Assembly (NCBI GenBank): GCA_963642995.1
Contig: CAVIIZ010000036.1
Span: forward strand, 1 to 9,826
DNA from: CAVAWX01 sp963642995
GTDB lineage: Bacteria; Actinomycetota; Coriobacteriia; Coriobacteriales; QAMH01
Direction: 5' to 3'
Length of the DNA: 9,826 bases
Part shown: positions 1 to 7,358 of the stretch, piece after piece
How positions within the stretch are numbered: the stretch's first letter is position 1
Layout of the letters: each line of letters begins with the position of its first letter
Translations under genes and position numbers: made by a program
Notes under the pieces: generated by a model
What the model was told of the DNA's origin: nothing
The model's input: the letters and a program-made list of their open reading frames with translations, nothing else
Databases searched by the model: none

Positions 1-40
1 GCGCACGGAAGAGATCAAGGACCGCGTGATGCACCTGTAG
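1..40 (+). CDS. C-terminal end of an upstream gene, probably anaerobic ribonucleoside-triphosphate reductase (partial)
   Basis: Only the last 12 complete codons before a TAG at 38-40 are inside the window, reading RTEEIKDRVMHL. This resembles the C-terminal tails of class III ribonucleotide reductases (NrdD), as I recall them, which often end in a basic 'RVxHL/M' motif after the glycyl-radical loop. The call rests mostly on context: the next gene downstream is nrdG, the NrdD activase, and nrdD-nrdG is a very common order. The glycyl radical site and zinc site lie outside the window, so the identity cannot be proven here. Confidence 0.5.
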   Translation, partial: RTEEIKDRVMHL

Positions 41-61
41 GGGGGGCGGCACGCAGGCAGA

Positions 62-94
62 CGGTTTCAGGCGCGGCGGCGGCGGTTTCAGGCG
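62..94 (+). repeat. Short direct repeat immediately upstream of nrdG
   Basis: The 12-mer CGGTTTCAGGCG occurs at 62-73 and again at 83-94, separated by a (CGG)-like stretch, and the second copy abuts the nrdG start codon. It looks like a slippage-type duplication in the short nrdD-nrdG spacer. It leaves nrdG without a recognisable purine-rich Shine-Dalgarno sequence at normal spacing. No regulatory function can be assigned from sequence alone. Confidence 0.6.
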
Positions 95-655
95 ATGAAC
101 TTCGGCGAGGTGAAATATTGCGACATCGCGGACGGGGAGGGCGTGCGCACCTCGCTGTTCGTGTCGGGGTGCACGCATCGCTGTCCGGGCTGCTTCCAGC
201 CCGAGACCTGGGATTTCTCCTTCGGGCGCCCCTTCACCCGCGAGATTGAAGACGCGATTGTGGAAAGCCTCGCGCCGGCGTACGTGGACGGGTTGACGGT
301 GCTGGGCGGCGAGCCCATGGAGCCTGCCAACCAGCGCGCGCTGCTGCCCTTCTTGGAGCGCGTGAGAGCCGAGTGCCCGGGCAAGACGGTGTGGCTTTTT
401 TCCGGCGACGTCTACGAGGAGCTGGTGCGCGCCGGTTCGCCGCGCCGCACCGAGGCCACCGACGCGTTGCTTGCCTGCGTGGACGTGCTCGTGGACGGCC
501 CCTACGACGGGGCGCTGCACGACGTGTCGCTGCGTTTTCGCGGCAGCTCGAACCAACGCGTCATCGATTTGGCGGCCACGCGCGCGGCCGGGCGCGTCGT
601 CTTGTGGCGCGACGACGTGCAATACGCCGAGCGCTCCTTCGAGAAGACGGGGTAG
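95..655 (+). CDS. nrdG: Anaerobic ribonucleoside-triphosphate reductase activating protein (radical SAM)
   Basis: This 186-residue protein is a typical NrdG. The enzyme uses S-adenosylmethionine and a [4Fe-4S] cluster to generate the glycyl radical on NrdD, allowing deoxyribonucleotide synthesis without oxygen. The N-terminus begins MNFGEVKYCDIADGEGVRTS, which is characteristic of the family. The cluster-binding CX3CX2C motif is C26-THR-C30-PG-C33, followed by FQPETWDF. A GGEP motif at residues 71-74 contributes to SAM binding, and the family-typical 'RFRGSSNQRVID' lies near the C-terminus. Length is slightly above the usual 150-180. The start is ATG 95, just after a short direct repeat; there is no in-frame start between it and the TAG at 38-40, and no clear ribosome binding site. 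Translation may depend on coupling to the upstream gene 54 bases away. Co-transcription with the presumed nrdD is inferred. Confidence 0.93.
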   Translation: MNFGEVKYCDIADGEGVRTSLFVSGCTHRCPGCFQPETWDFSFGRPFTREIEDAIVESLAPAYVDGLTVLGGEPMEPANQRALLPFLERVRAECPGKTVWLFSGDVYEELVRAGSPRRTEATDALLACVDVLVDGPYDGALHDVSLRFRGSSNQRVIDLAATRAAGRVVLWRDDVQYAERSFEKTG

Positions 656-767
656 GCGCAACCCCCGAACTTGATGACGAAGCGATGCCCTGGACGCGCT
701 ATCCTATACGGACGTTTGTCTCCATGCGGGGCAGGTCACAGTCTATGGCCGCGCCCCCCAAGCCAAG

Positions 768-773
768 AGGAGG
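768..773 (+). promoter_or_regulatory. Shine-Dalgarno sequence that fixes the aspS start
   Basis: A perfect AGGAGG at 768-773 lies 7 bases before GTG 781. This makes GTG 781 the likely start rather than the in-frame ATGs at 685, 745 or 814. The 125-base spacer between nrdG and aspS (656-780) also holds TATCCT/TATACG-like -10 candidates at 700-710 without a good -35. It contains no T-box motif. Confidence 0.8.
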
Positions 774-780
774 GCATACA

Positions 781-2568
781 GTGCCTGACAGCAAGACCCT
801 AAACGAGCACACCATGCACACGCACACCTGCGGCCAGCTGCGCGAAAGCGACATCGGCGAGCACGTCGCCTTGACGGGGTGGGTGGCCAAGCGCCGCGAT
901 CACGGCGGCCTCATCTTCGTGGACCTGCGCGACTCGTGCGGCATCACCCAGGTGGTCTTCGACCCCGACCATGCCGCCGGCTGCTTTGCCCTGGGCGAGA
1001 AAATGCGTCCCGAGTGGTGCATCGAGGTCTCGGGTTTCGTGCGCCGCAGGCCCGAGGACACGGCCAACCCGAAGCTGCCCACCGGCCAAGTCGACGTCGT
1101 GGTCGAGGAATGCACCATCTTGAACGAGTCGGCCACGCCCCCCTTCCCGCTCGACGACGACTCCGTCACCGACGAGACGACGCGCATGAAGTGGCGCTAC
1201 CTCGACTTGCGCCGCAAGCCCGTGGCCGATGCCATGCGTCTGCGCGACACCATCACCTGGGCGCTGCGCAACGCCTTGCACAAGCGGGCTTTCGTCGAGG
1301 TCGAGACCCCCATCTTGGGCAAGTCCACGCCGGAGGGCGCGCGCGACTTCATCGTGCCCTCGCGCGTGAACCCGGGCAAGTTCTACGCGCTGCCGCAGTC
1401 CCCGCAGCTGTTCAAGCAGCTCACGCAGGTGGGCGGCATGGAGCGCTACTACCAGATCGCGCGGTGCTTTCGCGACGAGGACCTGCGCGCCGACCGCCAG
1501 CCCGAGTTCACCCAGGTCGACGTCGAGATGAGCTTCGTGTCCGACGACGACGTGATGAACCTGATGGAAGAGGTGTTTCAAGAGGTGTTTGCGGCCGTCG
1601 GCATCGACGGCGTCTCCTTCCCGCTCGACCGCGTGCCCTACGCGCAGGCCATGGCCGAATACGGCAGCGACCGCCCCGACAGGCGCTTCGGCATGAAGCT
1701 CGTGGACATCTCCGAGATAGTGAGAGACTGCGGCTTCAAGGTCTTTGCCGGCGCGCTGGCGTCGGGCGGCGTGGTGAAGGCCATCAACGCGAAGGGCATG
1801 GGCGACTGGCCGCGCGCGCAGATCGACAAGCTGGGCGAGCTGGCCGTAGAGTGGGGCGCCAAGGGCATGGCCTGGATCCAGTACCGCAGCGAGGGCAAGG
1901 TCAACAGCCCCATCACCAAGTTCTTCACCGAAGACGAGCTGGCCGCCATCGAGCGGGCGCTCGAGGTCGAGCCGGGAGACCTTGTCATGTTCGGTGCGGA
2001 CAAGCCCGCCGTGGTGCACGAGGTCTTGGGCCAGATGCGCCTGCACTGCGCCGATTTGCTCGGCATCGACCGTTCCGGCCACGACCTGTGCTGGGTCGTG
2101 GACTTCCCCATGTTCAAATACGATGAAGACGAGAAGCGCTATGCCGCCGAGCACCATCCCTTCACCCGCGTGCGCGACGAGGACCTGGACAAGATAGAGA
2201 CCGACCCCTTGTCCTGCGGCTCCTACAGCTACGACATCGTCATGGACGGCTTCGAGATGGGCGGCGGCACGATCCGCATCCACACCCCCGAGCTGCAGCG
2301 CCGCGTCCTGCGCGCCATCGGGCTTGCCGACGAGCAGATAGACGAGCAGTTCGGCTTCCTGCTCCAGGCCCTGGGCTTCGGCGCCCCGCCCCATGGCGGC
2401 ATCGCGCTCGGCCTCGACCGCCTGTGCATGCTCGTGGGCGGCTATCCGTCCATACGCGACGTGATCGCCTTTCCCAAGACCTCTTCCGGCGCCGATCCCA
2501 TGACGGGCGCGCCGGCGCAGGTGTCGCGTCGCCAGCTGAAGGACGCGTCCATACGCGTGGACCTGTAG
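781..2568 (+). CDS. aspS: Aspartyl-tRNA synthetase, bacterial type
   Basis: This cytoplasmic enzyme attaches aspartate to tRNA(Asp). The 595-residue length matches the bacterial family (about 590). The N-terminal OB-fold anticodon-binding domain begins near residue 16 (TCGQLRESDIGEHVALTGWV). The class II catalytic core has motif 2 at about residues 230-246 (FRDEDLRADRQPEFTQVD) and motif 3 at 539-547 (GGIALGLDR). The bacterial GAD insertion domain sits between them. In the OB-fold loop KRRDHGGLIF the protein has His41 where the discriminating E. coli enzyme has Leu. As I recall, His here is associated with non-discriminating AspRSs that also charge tRNA(Asn) for GatCAB amidation. That is an inference. 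GTG 781 is chosen because of the AGGAGG 7 bases upstream. The gene ends 13 bases before the preferred proS start, so the two are likely co-transcribed. Confidence 0.97.
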   Translation: MPDSKTLNEHTMHTHTCGQLRESDIGEHVALTGWVAKRRDHGGLIFVDLRDSCGITQVVFDPDHAAGCFALGEKMRPEWCIEVSGFVRRRPEDTANPKLPTGQVDVVVEECTILNESATPPFPLDDDSVTDETTRMKWRYLDLRRKPVADAMRLRDTITWALRNALHKRAFVEVETPILGKSTPEGARDFIVPSRVNPGKFYALPQSPQLFKQLTQVGGMERYYQIARCFRDEDLRADRQPEFTQVDVEMSFVSDDDVMNLMEEVFQEVFAAVGIDGVSFPLDRVPYAQAMAEYGSDRPDRRFGMKLVDISEIVRDCGFKVFAGALASGGVVKAINAKGMGDWPRAQIDKLGELAVEWGAKGMAWIQYRSEGKVNSPITKFFTEDELAAIERALEVEPGDLVMFGADKPAVVHEVLGQMRLHCADLLGIDRSGHDLCWVVDFPMFKYDEDEKRYAAEHHPFTRVRDEDLDKIETDPLSCGSYSYDIVMDGFEMGGGTIRIHTPELQRRVLRAIGLADEQIDEQFGFLLQALGFGAPPHGGIALGLDRLCMLVGGYPSIRDVIAFPKTSSGADPMTGAPAQVSRRQLKDASIRVDL

Positions 2569-2581
2569 GGAAGTGGTGAAG

Positions 2582-4327
2582 ATGCTGCACTTGAAGCGCG
2601 AGTACTTCCCCACTTTGAAAGAAGACCCCGCCGGCGCCGACATCGCCAGCCACCGGCTGCTCTTGCGCGCCGGCATGATCCGCCAGATGGGTTCGGGCAC
2701 CTACACCTTCCTGCCGCTCGGAATGCGCGTGTTGCTGAAAGCCGAGCAAATCGTGCGCGAGGAGATGGAGCGGACCGGCGCCCAGGAGCTGCTCATGCCC
2801 ATCTTGCAGCCGGCCGAGCTGTGGCACGAGTCGGGGCGCTGGGACGACTACGGCCCGGAGCTGATGCGCCTCACCGACCGCCACGAGCGCGACGTGTGCC
2901 TGGGCCCCACGCACGAGGAGCTGATCGTCGACCTCGTGCGCAACGAGCTGCGAAGCTACAAGGACCTGCCCGTCACGCTGTGGCAGATGCAGGTGAAGTT
3001 CCGCGACGAGATGCGCCCGCGTTTCGGTCTGTTTCGCACGCGCGAGTTCATCATGAAAGACGCCTACAGCTTCAACGCCGACGCGGAAAGCCTCGACGCC
3101 ACCTACAAGCAGATGCAGGTGGCCTATGCGCGCATCTGCGAGCGCATGGGGCTGGACTGGCGCATGGTCGACGCCGACCCGGGCCAGATCGGCGGCAACG
3201 AGACCGTCGAGTTCATGGCCCTGGCAGATGCGGGGGAGAGCGACTTGCTCAGCTGCACCTGCGGTTTTGCGGCAGATGCCGAGGCGGCCGAGTGCGAGGC
3301 GGCGATGGCCGGCGGGCAAGAGGCGCGCGAACTGGAGAAGGTGCCCACGCCGGGTGTGCACACCATCGCCGATCTGGCGGCGTTTCTGGACGTGCCGGAA
3401 AACGCGACGGTGAAGGCGCTGTCGGGCACCGGCGACGACGGGCGCGTGTATGCGCTGTTCATCCCGGGCGACCACGAGCTCAACGAGATAAAGGCCGCGC
3501 GCGCCGTGCCCGGATGGCGCCTGCTCGACGATGCGGAGATGGTCGCGGCCGGCCTGCACAAGGGCTCGATGGGGCCTGTGGGGCTGCCGGAAGGCGTCGT
3601 GTGCATCTGCGACAGCCATCTGCGCGGCTACCACGCGTGGGCGGTGGGCGCAAACGAGGACGGCTATCACTACCTCGGCGCCGAGCCCGGGCGCGATTTC
3701 ACGCCCGATGCGTGGGCCGATCTCGTCATGGCGCACGCAGGCGACGGCTGCCCGCGCTGCGGATCCGCGCTCGTCGGCACGCGCGGCATCGAGGTCTCCC
3801 AGGTGTTCAAGCTGGGCACGAAGTACTCCGAGGCCCTGGGGGCCACCTTCATGGACCCGGATGGCCGCGAGCGCCCCTTCGTCATGGGCTGCTACGGCAT
3901 CGGCGTCACGCGCTCGGTGGCGGCCGCCGTCGAGCAGCGACACGACGAGGAGGGCATGTGCTGGCCGGTCTCTCTGGCGCCGGCCGAGGTGGTCGTGCTG
4001 CCCTTGCAGGTGGGCGACGACGTGGTCGAGCCGATGGCGCGCGAACTTGCCGAGTCGCTCGAGCAGGCGGGCGTCGAGGTGGCCTTCGACGACCGCGGCG
4101 AGCGCCCGGGCGTGAAGTTCGCCGACGCCGACCTCGTGGGCTGGCCTTTCCAGCTCGTGGTGGGCAAGCGCGGCGCCAAAGAGGGCAAGGTCGAGTTCAA
4201 GGACCGCGCCACGGGCGAGAAGGTCGAGCTGCCCGCCGCCGAGGCGGCCGAGCGCATCGCGGCAGCCGTGGCAGACGCCCGCCGCGCACTGGAGCCGCAG
4301 ACGGCCTCCATCGACGACCTGCTCTAG
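2582..4327 (+). CDS. proS: Prolyl-tRNA synthetase, bacterial type with INS editing domain
   Basis: This enzyme charges tRNA(Pro) with proline in the cytoplasm. With ATG 2582 as start it is 581 residues, close to the E. coli enzyme (572). The N-terminus REYFPTLKEDPAGADIASH and class II motif 2 (FRDEMRPRFGLFRTREFIMKD, residues 140-160) are family-typical; motif 3 is GCYGIGVTR at 437-445. The insertion editing domain (INS), which hydrolyses Ala-tRNA(Pro), spans about 225-405, with the TVK lysine at 278, GDHELNEIKA near 296-305 and GPVGL at 331-335. The E. coli editing residue His369 (GIEVGHIF) aligns to Gln407 here; I believe Gln also occurs in other bacterial ProRSs. The C-terminal anticodon domain includes DDRGERPGVKFADADLVG. 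GTG 2573 and GTG 2576 are alternative in-frame starts but sit too close to the upstream AGGGA (2567-2571). Confidence 0.97.
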   Translation: MLHLKREYFPTLKEDPAGADIASHRLLLRAGMIRQMGSGTYTFLPLGMRVLLKAEQIVREEMERTGAQELLMPILQPAELWHESGRWDDYGPELMRLTDRHERDVCLGPTHEELIVDLVRNELRSYKDLPVTLWQMQVKFRDEMRPRFGLFRTREFIMKDAYSFNADAESLDATYKQMQVAYARICERMGLDWRMVDADPGQIGGNETVEFMALADAGESDLLSCTCGFAADAEAAECEAAMAGGQEARELEKVPTPGVHTIADLAAFLDVPENATVKALSGTGDDGRVYALFIPGDHELNEIKAARAVPGWRLLDDAEMVAAGLHKGSMGPVGLPEGVVCICDSHLRGYHAWAVGANEDGYHYLGAEPGRDFTPDAWADLVMAHAGDGCPRCGSALVGTRGIEVSQVFKLGTKYSEALGATFMDPDGRERPFVMGCYGIGVTRSVAAAVEQRHDEEGMCWPVSLAPAEVVVLPLQVGDDVVEPMARELAESLEQAGVEVAFDDRGERPGVKFADADLVGWPFQLVVGKRGAKEGKVEFKDRATGEKVELPAAEAAERIAAAVADARRALEPQTASIDDLL

Positions 4328-4337
4328 ACTTTGCCTG

Positions 4338-4343
4338 TATACT
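4338..4343 (+). promoter_or_regulatory. Possible -10 element upstream of the amide hydrolase gene
   Basis: TATACT at 4338-4343, directly preceded by TG, lies about 90 bases before the hydrolase start in the 107-base spacer after proS. No convincing -35 is at 16-18 bases: the best match, TCGACG at 4311-4316, would give a 21-base spacer inside proS. The gene may have its own promoter here or be read through from aspS-proS. Confidence 0.3.
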
Positions 4344-4434
4344 TCGGCAAGCGAAAAAGAGTGCCTTTCGCGAGCGGCGCCGCATGCCGCGCAAAGCGCG
4401 GGGCGACAAGCGCCGAGACGAGGAGCGTGGTCGT

Positions 4435-5568
4435 ATGAGGAAGCAGGTGTTGCAGCTGGCGGCTGCGGGCGTGGGCGCGGGGATTGCGCTCGGAGCCGGC
4501 GCCGCGGCGGCGAAGGTGTACGCGAGCCGCCTTCGCAGCGTGCGCAGCCTTGACTGCGTGATGGAGGAGGGCGGATTCGGCGTCTACGACATGCGCATCG
4601 ACTACCCCTACGACATCGACCGCGTCATATCCCGCGGCATCTTCGACGACGAGTCGCTTTCCGAGGCCATCGTCGCCGAGGCCTTGCCGTTCCTGCCCGC
4701 GCATATCGGCACCTCGCATTTCGGATGCAGCGCCGCGAGCTTTGCCGACGGGCAGGGCAACGTCTTCATGTTGCGCAACTACGACTACAAAGACGACACC
4801 TCCGCCCTGCTCGTCCATTGCGCCCCCAAGCACGGCTACCGCTCGGTGGGCACGGTGGCCTTGAACAAGATAGGCGCCTGCAACCTGCGCAAGATGAAGA
4901 AGCGCCTCGCATGCCTGACCGCGCCGTTCATCTGCCTCGACGGGATGAACGAGAAAGGCGTCTCCATCGCTGTGCTCACCCTCGACAGCGAGCCGGTGTT
5001 CCAGCAGACGGGCAAGCCCGTCATAGTGCCGACGATCGCCATACGCCTCGTGCTCGACCGCGCGGCGAGCACCGCCGAGGCCGTCGAGCTCATGCGCGGT
5101 TACGACATGCTCGCCTCCGCGGGGCGCGACTACCACTACTACATCTCCGACGCGAGCGGCGACGGGCGCGTCGTCGAATACGACTGCGACAGTCCCTCGC
5201 GCGAGCTGGTGGCCACCCCCGTGCGCACCGTCACCAACTTCTACGAGCTCTACCGCGACCGTGCCCGCGGCCCGCGCGACGAGCAGGTGGACGAGTCGCG
5301 CAAGCGCTACGGGCACGGCAAAGACCGCTACGAGCGCATCGAGGAGATCCTTTCCAGAGACGAGGCGGCGCGACGCCTGTCCAAGCTCTCCGCCTGGGAG
5401 GCCCTCGAGGCGTCCTCGCAGCTGCCGAACCCGGGGGATGCGACCAGCAACACGCAGTGGTCTATCGTCTACAACCTGCGCGCCAAAACCGCCGAGATGG
5501 CGCTGCGCCGCGATTTCTCCCGCATCGTGTCCTACGGCCTGGGCGGCGTGCAGCCTCTCGGCGCGTAG
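4435..5568 (+). CDS. Linear amide C-N hydrolase, choloylglycine hydrolase/C45-like Ntn hydrolase, membrane-anchored or exported
   Basis: This 377-residue protein belongs to the Ntn-hydrolases that cleave linear amides (bile-salt hydrolase, penicillin V acylase, C45 acyltransferase-type enzymes). The predicted nucleophile is Cys98 in HFGCSAAS. Arg114 and Asp117 in MLRNYDY follow at +16 and +19, the same spacing as Cys2/Arg18/Asp21 of bile-salt hydrolases. Asn172 in DGMNEKG and Asn268 in TVTN match the other conserved asparagines, and TQWSIVYNL (340-348) is a typical C-terminal strand. Cys98 must become N-terminal for catalysis, so removal of residues 1-97 by cleavage after Gly97 is predicted. 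Residues 4-30 form an Ala/Gly-rich hydrophobic segment after MRK, a signal peptide or membrane anchor without a clear lipobox. ATG 4435 has AGGAG at 4421-4425. The substrate is unknown; the long pro-segment fits C45-like enzymes better than classical bile-salt hydrolase. Confidence 0.85.
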   Translation: MRKQVLQLAAAGVGAGIALGAGAAAAKVYASRLRSVRSLDCVMEEGGFGVYDMRIDYPYDIDRVISRGIFDDESLSEAIVAEALPFLPAHIGTSHFGCSAASFADGQGNVFMLRNYDYKDDTSALLVHCAPKHGYRSVGTVALNKIGACNLRKMKKRLACLTAPFICLDGMNEKGVSIAVLTLDSEPVFQQTGKPVIVPTIAIRLVLDRAASTAEAVELMRGYDMLASAGRDYHYYISDASGDGRVVEYDCDSPSRELVATPVRTVTNFYELYRDRARGPRDEQVDESRKRYGHGKDRYERIEEILSRDEAARRLSKLSAWEALEASSQLPNPGDATSNTQWSIVYNLRAKTAEMALRRDFSRIVSYGLGGVQPLGA

Positions 5569-5582
5569 CCCCTTCGGCGGGG

Positions 5583-5605
5583 AAAACCCGCATCTTGCGG
5601 ATTTT
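5583..5605. terminator. Bidirectional Rho-independent terminator between convergent genes
   Basis: AAAACCCGCA (5583-5592) pairs with TGCGGATTTT (5596-5605) around a TCT loop, giving a 10-base stem with one C/A mismatch. The A-run on the left and T-run on the right allow it to act on both strands. It lies 15 bases after the amide hydrolase stop and 36 bases after the end of the reverse-strand radical SAM gene, where a shared terminator is expected. A smaller CCCC/GGGG pairing at 5569-5572 and 5579-5582 sits just before it. Confidence 0.75.
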
Positions 5606-5640
5606 CGTATGCTTTCACCTGCGGTTCGTCTGGCCGCGCC

Positions 5641-6615
<975 letters not shown>

Positions 6616-6623
6616 TGCCATGT

Positions 6624-6630
6624 CCTCTCT
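6624..6630 (-). promoter_or_regulatory. Shine-Dalgarno sequence deciding the arsS-type gene start
   Basis: On the reverse strand AGAGAGG reads from 6630 to 6624, leaving 8 bases to ATG 6615. The same sequence is only 2 bases from ATG 6621 and lies inside the frame that starts at ATG 6636, whose own upstream region has no purine-rich site. This favours the shorter protein beginning MPEENVEEVM. Confidence 0.6.
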
Positions 6631-6711
6631 TCGCATGGTGAAAGACCGCGGCGGGCGGCCCTCTCGTTTCGGACGCCCTCGGGCGCGGACGCTTTTTCGG
6701 GGCGCTGCGCC

Positions 6712-7050
6712 CTAGAAATCCGCGTTGTCGATGACGTTGCGCATCTGCACGCCGTGTGCGAGCGCCGCGCCTCCGCGTATGGCGGCTGCCACGTGCAAGG
6801 CCTCCGTCAGCTGCTCTTCGTCTGCGCCGTGCTCGAGCGAGGCGTTCGTGTAGGCGTCGATGCAGTAGGGGCACTGCAGGGCAGATGCCACGGCAAAGGC
6901 GATCAGGTCCTTCTCGCGTTCGCTGAGCGCGCCGTCCTTGAACACGTCGCCGTACCAGCCCATGAACTTCTCGAACAGCTCGGGCTTGACCGACCCGACG
7001 CCTGCAGGGCTGAACTTTGCGAGGTCTTCGGGGTTGTAGTAGGTTTCCAT
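6712..7050 (-). CDS. CMD/AhpD-like protein (arsenosugar biosynthesis-associated peroxidase-like)
   Basis: This 112-residue protein belongs to the carboxymuconolactone decarboxylase/AhpD-like fold. The active-site CXXC is C60-PY-C63 in LQCPYCIDAYT, with His74 eleven residues after C63 (LEHGADEEQ). The C-terminal helix AALAHGVQMRN is also family-typical. The N-terminus METYYNPEDLAKF and the overall pattern match the small subfamily that is annotated as 'arsenosugar biosynthesis-associated peroxidase-like' and repeatedly found beside ArsS-type radical SAM proteins. CXXC members of this fold usually act as thiol peroxidases or disulfide reductants; a redox partner role for the radical SAM enzyme is a reasonable inference. 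ATG 7050 has AAAGGAG with 7-base spacing (CTCCT on the plus strand at 7058-7062). The long upstream extension in the same frame has no such signal. It is the first gene of a two-gene reverse operon. Confidence 0.88.
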   Translation of the reverse strand: METYYNPEDLAKFSPAGVGSVKPELFEKFMGWYGDVFKDGALSEREKDLIAFAVASALQCPYCIDAYTNASLEHGADEEQLTEALHVAAAIRGGAALAHGVQMRNVIDNADF

Positions 7051-7088
7051 TGCCGTGCTCCTTTCGTAAAGGGTACTTGCCGCCTGAT

Positions 7089-7094
7089 AGTATA
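7089..7094 (-). promoter_or_regulatory. Probable -10 element for the CMD-arsS operon
   Basis: TATACT reads from 7094 to 7089 on the reverse strand, about 39 bases upstream of the ATG at 7050 and in a rare AT-richer stretch. The expected -35 region (7112-7117, CCGTCA on the reverse strand) is poor. The promoter may therefore be weak or activator-dependent. No recognisable ArsR-type operator palindrome was seen. Confidence 0.45.
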
Positions 7095-7157
7095 AGACCG
7101 ACTCCAGTACTTGACGGGAAAACAAGCCCCTTTTTCTGGGACGCCCGGCTAAGTGTC

Positions 7158-7179
7158 GTCGAGGCTCGCGCGCCTCGAC
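7158..7179. repeat. Perfect 8-base inverted repeat in the divergent spacer
   Basis: GTCGAGGC and GCCTCGAC flank a TCGCGC loop. It has no T-run on either side, so it is not a standard Rho-independent terminator. It could be a protein-binding site shared by the divergent genes, or a structural hairpin. Confidence 0.5.
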
Positions 7180-7346
7180 CGGACGAATTTCCACGCGGCT
7201 GTTTTCGGGGCGCGCGGCGCTGCGCTTGTGGCACACTGTCGCGGATGCGGCGCGCGCTAGAGCGACGCGAAGTGCCGCGATGGATTCAGGTGCGCGACAA
7301 GACGCGGTGAAACGCGGCGCCGAGGCGCTGATGCGGCGGTCGGTTC

Positions 7347-7351
7347 AGGAG
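7347..7351 (+). promoter_or_regulatory. Shine-Dalgarno sequence for the VanZ-SMR gene (GTG start)
   Basis: AGGAG at 7347-7351 is 7 bases before GTG 7359, supporting a GTG start and a protein beginning MGKTGKTVAGAGLVKL, just before the first membrane helix. Confidence 0.7.
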
Positions 7352-7358
7352 ATGCGAA

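Larger units (their letters stand above)
7051..7358. other. 308-base divergent intergenic region between the CMD-arsS operon and the VanZ-SMR gene
   Basis: The left part holds the ribosome binding site and candidate -10 of the reverse operon. The middle holds a perfect inverted repeat, GTCGAGGC at 7158-7165 and GCCTCGAC at 7172-7179, with a 6-base loop. The right part (about 7200-7346) is very GC-rich and shows no clear sigma-70 promoter for the VanZ-SMR gene. Small reading frames here lack ribosome binding sites and family features and are not called as genes. Confidence 0.55.

Noticed and set aside
373..780. N-terminal extension of AspRS upstream of GTG 781
   Set aside because: It overlaps nrdG in another frame and lacks AspRS features; the AGGAGG before GTG 781 settles the start.
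656..780. T-box or other riboswitch upstream of aspS
   Set aside because: No T-box sequence, specifier stem or antiterminator/terminator pair could be seen.
799..2700. 633-residue reverse-strand open frame opposite aspS
   Set aside because: Shadow of GC-rich coding on the other strand; low-complexity Ala/His/Val/Asp composition, no ribosome binding site, no family motifs.
2240..3943. 567-residue reverse-strand frame opposite proS
   Set aside because: Composition typical of an antisense shadow, no motifs; proS on the forward strand is unambiguous.
2821..4434. Long forward open frame running through proS into the hydrolase gene (915 residues in all)
   Set aside because: The first ~540 residues are an Arg-rich out-of-frame reading of proS; only the part from ATG 4435, with its own ribosome binding site, is a real gene.
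7111..7140. Forward promoter suggested by TTGACG at 7111-7116
   Set aside because: No -10-like hexamer follows at 15-19 bases, and the match lies behind the reverse operon promoter.
7051..7236. N-terminal extension of the CMD protein to 174 residues
   Set aside because: The extension is Arg-rich, would run through the candidate promoter and has no ribosome binding site; ATG 7050 has AAAGGAG at ideal spacing and matches the family N-terminus.
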